From Lobosporangium transversale (lineage: Eukaryota; Mortierellomycota; Mortierellomycetes; Mortierellales; Mortierellaceae): a DNA stretch of 64,000 nt. Numbering within the stretch: the first letter of the stretch is position 1; each line of letters begins with the position of its first letter. The position numbers and the translations under genes are program-made. The notes beneath the pieces are model-generated. The model was not told the DNA's origin and ran no database searches. It worked only from the letters and a program-made list of their open reading frames with translations. The DNA lies in the NCBI RefSeq assembly GCF_002105155.1, contig NW_019028992.1:372001-436000 (forward strand), read 5' to 3'. Shown here one piece after another: positions 12,403 through 22,508 of the stretch.

Positions 12403-13905
12403 CTATTTGTTGATCTGTAAGATTTTTAAAGTTAGTCCAGAAATCCAGAAATTCAGGGACAAAAGATTAGGTAGAAGGATACAGACGGAAATAAACAGAA
12501 CTTACAAATTTTTTGAGGGTGTAGCATTGAGCGCGCTTCGCAGAGGAATCTTCCGTGAGTTTGTACTTTGCAGGTCTCTCCTGCCTCTCAATTTGAGCAA
12601 GACCGATTCTTGCGATGTTTTCCGCTCCTATTGCGTCACGGTCGAAGGATACCTTACAAGCACGGCAACATTTAGAGCGAGGGTACACCGTCTCTAAAAA
12701 GCTATCGCAGAGGGGTCGGGGACAGCGGGCGCTGGTGTAAAATCTGTGCGACCCTACAGCGAAGTGTCCTCGTGCTTTGACCTAAGTGTCTCAAATGGCA
12801 GTCGTTTATCGGCAAGGGCTCTATGGCTTTCCAGCTTTTCTTATTTTTTAAAAAAAGTCATGTCTCGTTATAACAGTGTGCTTGCTGGAAACTCCTTTAT
12901 TACTTTCAAAGGGCCCTAGGCCTACGACAAGCATTCCTTTTTCCCCGAGCATCTTCAACACTCGCTGCACCGCGTAGTCGAACGTAGCTCGTTGAACCTC
13001 TCGTAAGTTCCATTTTTTTAGGTGCCATCGGAACTCATAGAACTCTTGAAGCACATCCAAATTCTTTGATCCTGTCTGGGACTCCTCGTTCACCCATTGA
13101 AAGTACTCATTGTACGTATCCCTTTCAAACACAGGGATGGCGCTCTCATCTCAATCATTCCTTTTTCACGCTTCCTTTTGTTCAACAGGTGATTGAAGCG
13201 GAGGACGGGAAGGTACAGGAACCTGCTTCTCACCTTCACCGTTTGTCGCAAGTTAGGGTTGTGAGGGTCCAGCGAGGAAAACCTAAAGGCGTTAACAATA
13301 CCAGGATCGCATCTGACGATAGTTGTGGTGTTTGCGGATGGGCATCGCTCTGGTTCGTTGAATGTGAGCTCAACGTTTTCAAGCAGTTTGGAGCTCCTCT
13401 TCCAGTTTAAGTTTGCGTAGTCTTCATCTGTCAGGTCTTCACCGGCTGCCTTTGAACACGTCGTGTTGAGAAATCCCTGAGAAAGCTCCAGTTCTTGGCT
13501 GGAGTCTTCTTCATCTACATCAGACTGCCGCTGTCTCGTCGTCTGGGTTGTGTCATAGGCGAGTAGATTCAAAACAAGGCCGTTAGTAGAAATCGTTCCT
13601 TTGAGGTTGAACCGAGTTATATCTTTGTCCTGCGACTGCAGGGATACTTTGTCTCGATATCCATGAACCATGCGATCACCTCCAATCTCACAAAAGAGAG
13701 CCTGTATCAAAACTCCTTTTGTTCCCTGTACACATTCAAACATTGCAGTCTTGGAAGGATTGTCGAGAGGCAGAATACGCTCCAGTAGCTGCTTGGTATC
13801 TTCGTTCGCCCAGAGGATGTCAACTAGGGCGTGTTCAGACAGATACACATACCCCGGGTGACCAGAAGGTTGTAGAGAAGTCTGAGTATATTTTCACTCT
13901 TTTGT
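12403..13905 (-). pseudogene. Fanzor (eukaryotic TnpB-like) RNA-guided nuclease remnant
   Basis: Minus-strand pieces line up in order as a Fanzor. An N-terminal part (from about 13905) contains GHPGYVYLSEHALVDILW. A RuvC-I motif follows with TTTIVRCDPGIVNAF (the DPG Asp), then a middle part with FYEFRWHLKKWNLREVQRA and VVGLGPFESNKGVSSKHT. A zinc-ribbon/RuvC-III part has RFYTSARCPRPLC, SKCCRACKVS and FDRDAIGAENIARIG. The Cys pairs and the RDxxGAxNI Asp are intact. The frame changes near 13140, at the T run near 12857, and again before about 12790, where stops occur in all frames. A plausible 91 nt intron (12505-12415) leads to the final INK-stop. Family members are transposon-encoded, RNA-guided DNA endonucleases. 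Breaks indicate it is dead, unless some are sequencing errors in homopolymers. The true N terminus is not resolved. Confidence 0.75.
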
Positions 13906-13966
13906 TCTCCCGCAAAAAAACTCAATGTCGCTCATATCTTCATTAATTTTCTTGACATCGAACTAG

Positions 13967-13998
<32 letters not shown>

Positions 13999-14325
13999 GA
14001 ATAGAGAGCATTTGATCGCAGAATATGCATGAAAATACTCTACTCAAGGTTATACCATTGCGTTCCTGTAGTGCTACCTCAAGTAAAGCTCGGTTTCTTC
14101 AAGTGAAAGTGAATAGTGTGAATGAATGTGTACGTGAGAATTTTTTTTGCTGGATAAAATATGAAGGCAGAGGAGGAGTAGTCAAAATCACACAGGCTGT
14201 AGACGGCCACCATTTTAGGCACGACTGCCTTACGGCGCGTCCGCTGGCTGGTCAAATGTTTGTGGCACAATCAATTTAATCCCATCCATAAAAATAGCAC
14301 TTCGCGTCGCGAGAAGCAAAAAGAT
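13906..14325. other. Spacer between Fanzor remnant and tRNA-Trp
   Basis: Contains a run of about 31 A at 13964-13994 and no recognisable gene. If the Fanzor element has a left end or guide RNA, it could lie here, but no inverted repeat or conserved structure was seen by eye. Confidence 0.4.
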
Positions 14326-14398
14326 TGGAGAATGAGAGACTTGAACTCCCGACCTTCCGCTTTGGAGACGGACGCGCTGCCAATTGCGCCAATCCTCC
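14326..14398 (-). tRNA. trnW: tRNA-Trp (CCA)
   Basis: A 73 nt cloverleaf without intron. The 7 bp acceptor stem pairs GGAGGAT with ATTCTCC (one G-T), followed by discriminator A. The D stem is GCGC/GCGC with an AATTGGCA loop. The anticodon stem TCCGT/GCGGA carries loop CTCCAAA, so the anticodon is CCA. The T stem GGGAG/CTCTC has a TTCAAGT loop. A T run directly after the 3' end fits a Pol III terminator. Confidence 0.95.
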
Positions 14399-14543
14399 TT
14401 TTTATAGGACTTGTCGTAGAGCATCTACTAGTGATCTCTGGAAACTAGTAGGTAATGATGAAAAATGAAGAATTGGGCAAGAGCCTCGTGGTTTTGGGAT
14501 ACGATAGTGATCCTAAGTAATGCTTTGAATGATTTTGAGGATG

Positions 14544-14680
14544 CTGCAAAAGGGCATCGATAATAAGAAGAGAGATCTTTAATAACTGCTAATTTTCTGA
14601 GAATTCATAATGAGAATAATGAAGATAAACTCACCTGCAAAAGGGCATCGATAATAAGAAGAGAGATGCCGTTTTTGCAG
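14544..14680 (+). repeat. 33-bp direct repeat and hairpin at the head of the LINE-derived block
   Basis: The 33 bases at 14544-14576 recur exactly at 14635-14667. In the second copy they form the left arm of a hairpin: CTGCAAAA plus GGCATC (14635-14649) pairs with GATGCC plus TTTTTGCAG (14665-14680), with a G-G mismatch between the two helices. A diverged version of the same hairpin stands at 17970-18013. The first copy lacks the right arm. Confidence 0.75.
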
Positions 14681-17600
14681 TGAAGGAAAAAGCTACTTAA
14701 ATACTATTTAAAAATGGTAGAAAATAGGATGATAGGAAATAAATAAATTGAAAGGAAATACATATTTAGGTAAATGAATAGGCGTCATTTACGACAGACT
14801 GACGTGGAAAGATCTGTCAATGATCCCAAAGATTGACAGAAAATGAACAAAATGATAATAAAAAGTTGGACGAAGTGCCAAAAGATAAATTCATAAATGG
14901 ACAAGCCCAATGCCCAGCTCATCCCAAAGGTGCTGTATAGAATTTCGGCCCAAATGTTGCCACCAAAGTTCCTACAGAAGATGACTGGTAAGTATATGTC
15001 ACTGTGTAAGCGGAAAGCACGTATGCCATCAACTACGCCAAACAGCATTATGAACCACAATAGATTGTATGCCATCAAAGACTTGGCGAACGCTCAAGCG
15101 GAAGAACAAATATCTACCCTGGCGCTTCGACTTAATGACAGCAATGTAATGGGACGGATATGTCGGACACGAGTACTGATGCTGCAGCACAGGAATAAGA
15201 TGGAAGTCTCGCCAACTTTGGAGCCACATCGTGTCAAAAAGTATCGCCACAACTTTATATCGAATGTTTGTGAAGAAATGAAGAATCGTAACATTACTTT
15301 CGACCTATCGATCGCAGCCGAATTTGGTCTCCCACACAACGCTCTCTCGACATGGAAATGGCTAAACGGAGAATTACCACACGTATGCAAGGCGCTCACC
15401 AAGCGTATGGTATACTTTGTGGATCAAATACTTACGGATGATAAGGAGGACATGATCTCATGGCACGCATTCAGGACCCGTTACGGAGGGCCTAAAGTTT
15501 CGCCATTCTGGTTCAACCAACTTCAAAACTTTTGCTTCGACAACGATTATGTGGGTAGACATGCAAGAGAATGGAACAGGAGGAAACTGGCACTCTTAGA
15601 CGTCAGTGATGATGACAGCAACAGCGACAGTAGTTATGTCAGCTCGGTAGACGGGGATACAGAAGACGAAGATCGAGAAGCGATTCGTGCACTCAACCAA
15701 TTCATAAAGGATGAGGCAGCGAACAGAACTTTGACAGTATCACCGGCTAATCAAGCTGTTGAGCCACTAATTGGAATTAAGTGGATTCTAGATCAACAGA
15801 AGGAGCGGAAAAAGAGACGAGAAGCTGTTATGAAAGAGGCGCGCAGAGCAACCAGAGAACATAATCTTAGGCGACAAAGAGCAAAGTTAGATGCCATAGT
15901 CAGAAGAGCAGAACGCCACCAGGACCGAGAGCGAAGGCATGGTGAACGCATGCGAGCCCGCGAAGAAGCGAGGAGACGCCGGACCCAGAACACAAGGAGA
16001 TATGAGGGTCTGAGCGAGCAAGCTCTGCTAAGGAGAGCAAAAGTCGACCTGGATTCCAACGAGACACCGTGCCTAAAAGTGATCCCTGAAGTCAACAGAG
16101 GCCTAGCCAGGGACACAAATGGAGTTATCATTAGCGCCAATACCGAGGAGAAAATCCAACGCCAAAGGGAACGGTACAATACCCAGCCGGGTAATGTCAT
16201 TTATACGGATGGATCTCTCAAAGATATTGGCACTGAAAGAGTAAGTATGGCATTTGGTGTGGTAGTCCAGACACAAGAGGGTGAGTTTTACACTGCGCTA
16301 TCTGGTAGAGTAGCAGGCAACGCATCCTCGACAAAGGCAGAGCTAGCTGGTTTGTTGGCAGGAATACTTATCAGCCCACGAAACAGATCTATGACAATCC
16401 GACTTGATAACAGCGCAGTTGTGACTCAATTCCGAGCATTGGTCCGAGGCAGAGTGGATAGCACGTTGCGACAACGTATTAGATCACCGTATGCAGTATG
16501 GTGGGCAGCTATACACAACGCATTTATTCAACAAGGATCGGAAGTCACGGTCGAGTGGGTCAAAGGACATGCCGGCAACAGAGGGAACGAAGAAGCGGAC
16601 GAAGCAGCAAAACATGGACATTATGGCGAGCTATGGGATATCAACATAACGGAGCATAATGACATGTACTGCCATGCAAAGTTCAACGGTGTACCAGCGG
16701 AAGATGACTTAAGGCAGATCCTTAAGTTACAGTCAACAACTCGTACACATCACACGTGGATCGCTCAGAACAGGACGCAGGAGCATGTTAAGGATTGGAC
16801 AAAAATTGATTGGCGAGCTACTATGAACATTGTTCATGATAGCAACCTACCGAAAGGACTCTTCACCAGCCCAGCGGACTGCCAAAAGCGAGCGCACAGG
16901 ATCAAGAAACTCCATGGAATGTTGCCTACACAGTCATATATGAGACACTGGAGGCCAGACCTTTATGAAGACGGCAACTGCAGAGTGTGTGGGACAGAGG
17001 ATGAAGACACATCGCACATCTGGAGATGTCCAAGGACGATGGAGACTCAGGCCGAGAAGTGGAAGGAGATAATCCAAAATGTGAATGTGATAGGGGAGAG
17101 GACATGGAGGAAAGAGTTGAAAGCAGTGCAGGAGCAAGCACAAAGGGCCAGAGAGAGGTGTAGACCCACCAAGGACAAAAGAGCCAACTTTTACTGCGGC
17201 AGAGGAGGACTACATTTGGAAAACTCTGGAGATGCATATCGATGGTGTGCGAGAAGTACGACGCCATGGTGATAGGAACGGCGATGATGAGGAAGAGAGA
17301 GAGCACACACCAGATTGGTCTGTGCAAGACATTTACCATGGACTTACGCCCAAGTCCATTGCTCAGAGTTGGAAAGTTGGCTTCAAGACAACAACAAGGA
17401 TAGCTACATATATGGCAGGGCGCTTCGTCAAGGCCATAGAGGAATTCGGTCGTACAGAAATCTGGAACAAACGGTGTAAAGTTACTGTTGAATGGGAAAA
17501 GGCTCGTGGAATCACTGCTATGAGCAAACGCGCTAGAGGACGCAACTGTGTTGGGGAGCACAGACGTAGTAGCAATGATTTCCTTGTCCCTTCCCTCAGA

Positions 17601-17937
17601 CAAAGACAGAAGCTGAATGTAAAAGAGATCTACAAGATCGCGGATGACCGAGTCCGGGACAGTTACCTTGGGAAAACCAAACTGGACGTGATGGAGCGGC
17701 TAGGTGGAATGAAGTTTTTGATGACTATGGATAGCGAATAATTTGTCGTGTTGCGCAACAGGCCACGTCGGAAAGGCGGACTTTGAGTACCAACCACGGC
17801 GGTCAGGGTTTATGAAATCATGGATACAGCGGCTCTTGTCGTTGTGCAGTAATAGCTGTATATTGACTATAGTTTCTGGAGCATTTTGTTCATAGAATGT
17901 AGAAAATAAATCCCATGACCCTGAGGGTCCTTGTTAT

Positions 17938-17968
<31 letters not shown>
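14635..17968 (+). mobile_element. Non-LTR (LINE) retrotransposon copy A, lacking endonuclease and most of RT
   Basis: The element ends in a run of 30 A (17939-17968). Just before it is the palindrome GACCCTGAGGGTC (17917-17929) and TTGTTATC, a pattern shared with copy B. The coding part begins only after the reverse transcriptase core. The 5' portion is therefore missing, although a conserved head (hairpin to the ATTTACGACAG at about 14790-14800) is present. Copy B shares both the head and the tail, so the head may belong to the element, making both copies internal-deletion derivatives. Alternatively the head is a separate repeat into which 5'-truncated LINEs inserted. Confidence 0.8.
14897..17741 (+). 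pseudogene. LINE ORF2 C-terminal part: post-RT region, RNase H, zinc knuckle; frameshifted
   Basis: A 791-codon frame (14897-17272) starts in the region after the RT thumb (KARMPSTTPNSIMNHNRLY). It passes through a charged Arg/Glu-rich segment and enters an RNase H domain with VIYTDGSLKD, STKAELAGLLAG, IRLDNSAVV and VKGHAGNRGNEEADEAAKHG. These supply the expected D-E-D-D catalytic residues. A C-terminal CRVCGTEDEDTSHIWRC zinc motif follows. The frame is lost at the TTTT near 17190. One extra T would explain why the sensible reading continues in another frame to 17741, with DYIWKTLEMHIDG and RTEIWNKRCKVTVEWEKARG. Upstream of 14897 (about 14800-14890) there are RT-thumb-like scraps with stops. 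Cannot move by itself. Confidence 0.8.
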
Positions 17969-17969
<1 letters not shown>

Positions 17970-17972
<3 letters not shown>

Positions 17973-18320
17973 CAAAATAGCATCAAAAGTGAAAAGAGGG
18001 ATGCTGTTTTGCAAAGAAGCCAAAGTGATTTAAATATATACTAGGATTGATAAAGGAAATAATGATAAAAGTACTGAATGATGATGGAAATAATGAAGAA
18101 GAGGATACGTAAATAGCAGATTTACGACAGGACTCTATAACATAAACTGAATATACCGAAGAATACCTTTCCACAAGCGCACGCTCCCTAAGTGCATCTT
18201 TTTATGAATTAAGTCATTCTGAACTGTGTAAACAGGGCAACCAATTTCTAGAGTCTATTTCGAACACATCCTCACGACCTCATGGGTCCCAGTTATCAAA
18301 AAAAAAAAAAAAAAAAAAAA
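17970..18320 (+). mobile_element. LINE-derived copy B, about 350 bp, head and tail only
   Basis: It begins immediately after copy A's poly(A). Its head matches the copy A head in pattern: a CTGCAAAA hairpin at 17970-18013, then ATTTACGACAG near 18119-18129. It ends like copy A with a small palindrome-like GACCTCATGGGTC (18276-18288), then GTTATC and 23 A (18298-18320). No coding sequence remains. The shared ends without the middle make it SINE-like in form. Confidence 0.65.
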
Positions 18321-18890
18321 GTCATTTTGAAATCCTCACCTCTGTGGGGGGATGGAAGAACGAGGGTGAGGATGCCTACTAGGCTGTCCAAGACTTGTAC
18401 CACGGTTTGGTGCCGAGGGAACTGATACAGAGATGGAAGTCGATCTTCAGAACCACAGTATCGATCTCAAGGTACATTGTTTGCCGCTTTGTCAAGTCAA
18501 TCGAGGAACTCGGCAGGACTGATGTCTGGAACAGACGATGCAAAGTCATCGTCAACTGGGAAAGAGACAATGGCATCACCTCTGTGAGCAAACGCGCCAG
18601 GGGGGCGCAATTGTGTTGAGAAGCACAGACGTAGCAGGGATGAATTCCTTGGCTCTCACCAGGGACAACGACAAGCAGCAGACGTGAAGGCGATCAGGAC
18701 TGGTACAGATCGGCGGGTAGCGACAAGCTACCAGTAGTAGGTGGAATTAGCAGTGATGGAGCGCCTGGAAAGTTGTAAGTTTTTGATGATTGAGGGATTG
18801 TGGCAAAAGGATGACCTTCGCGCACAACAAGCCAAGTAGGGAGTAGAGCCATGCCACAGGTTATCAGGGGACCAATATATCATATTGAAA
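18321..18890 (+). mobile_element. LINE-derived copy C, diverged 3' end
   Basis: 18380-18620 is a diverged duplicate of 17325-17540 in copy A. Both read QDIYHGL / QDLYHGL at the start, then AGRFVKAIEEFGRT / CRFVKSIEELGRT and WNKRCKVTVEWE / WNRRCKVIVNWE. The frame then breaks after SKRARG. The copy ends around GGTTATCAGGGGACC (about 18858-18872) without a clear poly(A). A third 3' end in direct tandem with A and B. Confidence 0.6.
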
Positions 18891-19699
18891 AATTATATTT
18901 CATCAAACACTGGTTCCTGGAGCTTGATTCCGGCACCAATGGAGAGGGAATACGAGGTCTCACAGCCACTCAAAGTTCAGATAATTCTTCTTAGTCTTGA
19001 GGGCATGTGAAATCCAAAAATCGTCTTAATACAAAAGAAAAGTAAGAAATGTCGGCGTGGAAAATATCTTCACGATGTTAATAATTATACAATACCAAAA
19101 ACAGCATTATTTTCTATCTCTTCTTGCCCATGCCTGCTTGGAGCGATATGCTCTCCAATATGTTGCTACGTTGCTGCTTGGCTGCCTTACTTCTTGTTCT
19201 ACACTGAGCAGTTTTTCCACAAATAAACGATAATCATCACGTATAAGCTTTCCCAGTAAATTAAAATAATTTGGCTTTAAATTAGACTGGTTGAAAACAC
19301 TGGCACTAAAACTAAGCTCTAGTTGCCGGAACATAGGCTGTATACATACAGTACCTTGTACTGTCGCATATAGCGCTCGGATGAAGAGTGAAGGAGTGAG
19401 TGTGAGGAGTGAAATGCTTGTAGAATAGCAAAAAGAGTAATAATTAAACACAAAGGCTCTTCAATGTCGCTCCACAACCTGCAAACATTGGTCATTAATC
19501 AAGCTCAAGCTATTTCATCTAAATTATCATGAATTAGCCTTCTCCTTGGTCTTGAACGGATTGTTTTATTTTTATTTTTGCAACCTACAAGTTAGACGAA
19601 ATTGCCTTTTTTTTTTTTTTTTTTTGCAATGTTCGAGGCGCTAGGACTATTTATTATTTTCGATTATAGGCCTTGATAGGCATGGTTGATACATCAGTG
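18891..19699. other. Region with one unexplained minus-strand reading frame
   Basis: A minus-strand frame at 19451-19107 (115 codons) ends in NVATYWRAYRSKQAWARRDRK and contains KPNYFNLLGKLIRDDYRLFVEKLL. The composition is protein-like but I recognise no family, and no exon upstream joins it cleanly. Most likely another decayed fragment beside the LINE block. The rest is AT-rich, with a 23-T run at about 19603-19625. Confidence 0.3.
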
Positions 19700-21910
19700 T
19701 TACTTTTTCTCTTCAACAACAGTGACAGGGACAGGCTCGGGTACAACGCCAGATGTGACGATGGACTCAGTCTGCACAACTGTCTCCTCAGCAGCTCGCT
19801 CCATTTTGACCTCTTCAGTGTGCGTGGCTGAAACCTCAACGACTTTGCCAGTTCTTAAGATTTTGTTGTCTGATTCCACATCAACTCCAATGGCAGCTAA
19901 GGTTATTGACATAATGTTAATAAAGTTTTAGTGTTAGAAATATGAAGCAAAGCATTACATTGTGTGATAAAGAGTGTTGAATAAGTGTAGTCTTCCTGCC
20001 ACTTACCAGCTTCCTTGGTCAAAGTCTCGATTTCTTCCTTGTCAATCGCACCCTCTGCATCCTATAGTCACAAAGACGCAAGTGAAAGAACATTAGTTAT
20101 AACAATGCAGTAACCCAAACAAACTATTAAGCACGAGGTGGTAGTAAATCTTCTCACATACCTTAGTATCATCTCCCGAGTCAGATCCAGAGGAGGATGA
20201 GGAAGAGTCGGGTTTGTAATCCTCATCTGACTCACCATCCGACTAGACCATTGTAATGTCAGGAATGTTGAGAACAAGGTCGAAAGAAGAGCATATAGAG
20301 AGATAAGTAAAATGGATTGTTCGTTTCAATTAATACTGACATTAAGTACATGCATGCTGAGATTTACAACGAAAACTTACACTGAGATCATCAAGGATAG
20401 TCTTTCCTTCGCTACCAACAGCCACACCGACGGCAGAAGCGGCTTCCTTCTTGGCCTGCTTCTCCTTCAACTTCTTCTCTTCCTTTTCCTGCTTCTCCTT
20501 CAACTTCTTCTCCTTCTTTTCCTGTTTCTCCTTTAACTTCTTTTCTTTCTTTTCTTTCTTCGCTGCCTTCTTTGCCTCGTCATCGCTGTCACTGTCGTTA
20601 CAGTCTTTCTTGATATTGGTCCTGCTGCCGCCAAAAAGACCAAGCCTCTCGAAGAAACCAGGCTTCTTTTCTTTTTGTGCCTTCTTCTTTTCTTTTTCGG
20701 CCTTTTTGGCCTTTTTGGCTTCTTCATCCAGATTCTCGTCGTCGCTGTTAGAGCTGCTAGAGTCCTCACCATCCTTGTCTTTCTTTTCCTTCTTTTCCTT
20801 CTTTCCCTTCTTTTCCTTCTTTTCCTTCTTTTCCTTCTTTTCCTTCTCTTTCTTCTCTTTCTTCTCCTTCTTCTCCTTCAATTTTTTCTCCTTCTTGTCC
20901 TCCTTATCCTTCTTTTCCTCCTTCTTCTCCTCCTCAGATTTTTCGGCCTTCTTGGCTTGGTCACCCAACTGCTCACCCAACTGCTCATCGCCGCAGCTAG
21001 CGCTGCTGGGATCCTCACCTTCTTTCTTGTCCTCCAACAATTCCTTCTCCTCTTTCTCGACATTCTTTACCTTTTTGGCTTCCTCATCCAACTGCTCATC
21101 CTCGCTGTCAGAGCTGCTAGAACTGCTAGAACTGCTAGAACTGCTTGAACTGCTTGAACTGCTAGAGCTGCTTGAGCTGCTGCAACTGCCACTGTCGGAT
21201 TCTTCGCCATCGTTCTTTTCCTTCTTCTCCTTCTTCAGCAGCTTTTTCTTCTCCTTTTCAGCTTTCTTAGCCTTCTTAGCCTCCTCATCTAACTGATCAT
21301 CATCGCTGCCAGAGCCCTCGCTGTCTTTTTTGTCTTTCTTCTCCTTCTTCTCCTTCTTCAACAGCTTTTTCCTTTCTTTCTCTTCCTTTTTAGCCTTTTT
21401 GGCCTCTTCATCCAACTGTTCATCGTCACTGCCAGAGCCGCTGCTAGAACCTTCGTCATCCTTCTTGTCCTTCTTCTCCTTTAGTTTCTTTTCTTTTTTC
21501 TCCAGCTTCTTCTTTTCCTTCTCAGCCTTCTTGGCCTTCTTGGCCTCTTCATCCAACTGTTCGTCATTGCTGCTGGAGCTACCGATGTCATTATCGTCAC
21601 CACATGAGGCCTTGATGTCCTTGGTTTCTTCCTTGGAGAGAATGATTGTTGAGGCGGAAGCACTGCCTGTAACTTGGGAAGACGAAGATGACTCGACTGT
21701 GACTGAGGTGGCGGAGAATTGACGCTCAAACGACGCGGACTGAGTGGTGGTGATAGTCTCAGTGGTGGTAGTGGAGGCTACAGATTCAGTATCGTTGATG
21801 ACGGTAGTGCTGCTGGCGGTCAAGACGGCAGGGTCCTTGACCTCAACAGTTTCGACGGTAGTTTGGACCGTAGAATGGACCTTGGGTTCTGTGCCAATAA
21901 TCTCGGACAT
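19700..21910 (-). CDS. Lys/Glu-rich, Ser-tract repeat protein of unknown function
   Basis: Four exons: 21910-20381, 20242-20162, 20061-20007 and 19896-19700, all in phase, for 620 residues. The first 95 residues are Ser/Thr/Val-rich (MSEIIGTEPKVHSTVQTTVE). About five or six repeats of a module DEQLDEEAKKAKKAEKEKKK follow, each after a Ser/Gly/Asp block; one block is an uninterrupted run of more than 20 Ser. A single non-repetitive insert, KPGFFERLGLFGGSR, lies near residue 440. The last exon is acidic and Val-rich (VEVSATHTEEVKME). No membrane segment or signal peptide is seen. KEKE-type charged repeats suggest a disordered scaffold-like protein with CK2-like acidic Ser sites, but I recognise no named family. 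The Lys codons make a large open frame on the opposite strand, which is only a shadow. Confidence 0.85.
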
Positions 21911-22508
21911 GATTTATTTGAGGTGTGAGTATGAGACAGGGGTTTGTAGAAGTGAGGAGTAAGAGTAAGGTAGATGGTATGGGCGATAAGGTCGGGTGCT
22001 AATAAAAAAGAGGAAAGAAGGGGAATGAGGAAAAGAGCGTCTTTTTTTATACTCCAGGAGTAAAATTGGGTGGCAAGACAGTTGAAGAGAGGTTGTGATT
22101 GGGGTACTATTTTATTGACTGTGAGAAATCTTGAAAGAAGAAGATGGAAAGAGTTTAAAGAAAGCACATGTGTCTGCTTGGATCAAATTGAACGGAGGTA
22201 GTCTATTGGTATAGTTACACAAACACTGGTTGGTACAATCGCTCAGGTCAGCCGAGCACGACTCCTGTCTTCACACACTTTTCTCACTCTCCGAGCATCC
22301 ACAGCTCCACAGCTGAATTGAAAGGTAAACTAAATATAGATTCATAAGATTTTCGGGAAGACGGCACGTCGTGCATTTTATCTTCCTCATACGAAGACGT
22401 ATTATACATGTATTTTAACTGTAACTGCGATATGTATTTGAACACTTGCTATGCCTGGATTTCACCATTTGTTCCCTTGTTAGTCATGTGCTACACAAAT
22501 AAAGTGAG
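21911..22508. other. Intergenic: promoter of the KEKE protein gene
   Basis: About 600 bp between two minus-strand genes, with no coding signal. It should hold the promoter of the Lys/Glu-rich protein gene and the 3' end of the F-box gene. Confidence 0.5.

Noticed and set aside
14785-15078. 97-codon minus-strand frame at the start of LINE copy A
   Set aside because: Antisense to the post-RT coding region, which has clear LINE motifs on the plus strand.
20451-21296. 281-codon open frame opposite the KEKE protein gene, rich in Phe and Ser
   Set aside because: It is the complement of Lys/Glu/Ser repeats. The opposite strand has spliced exons in phase and sensible ends.
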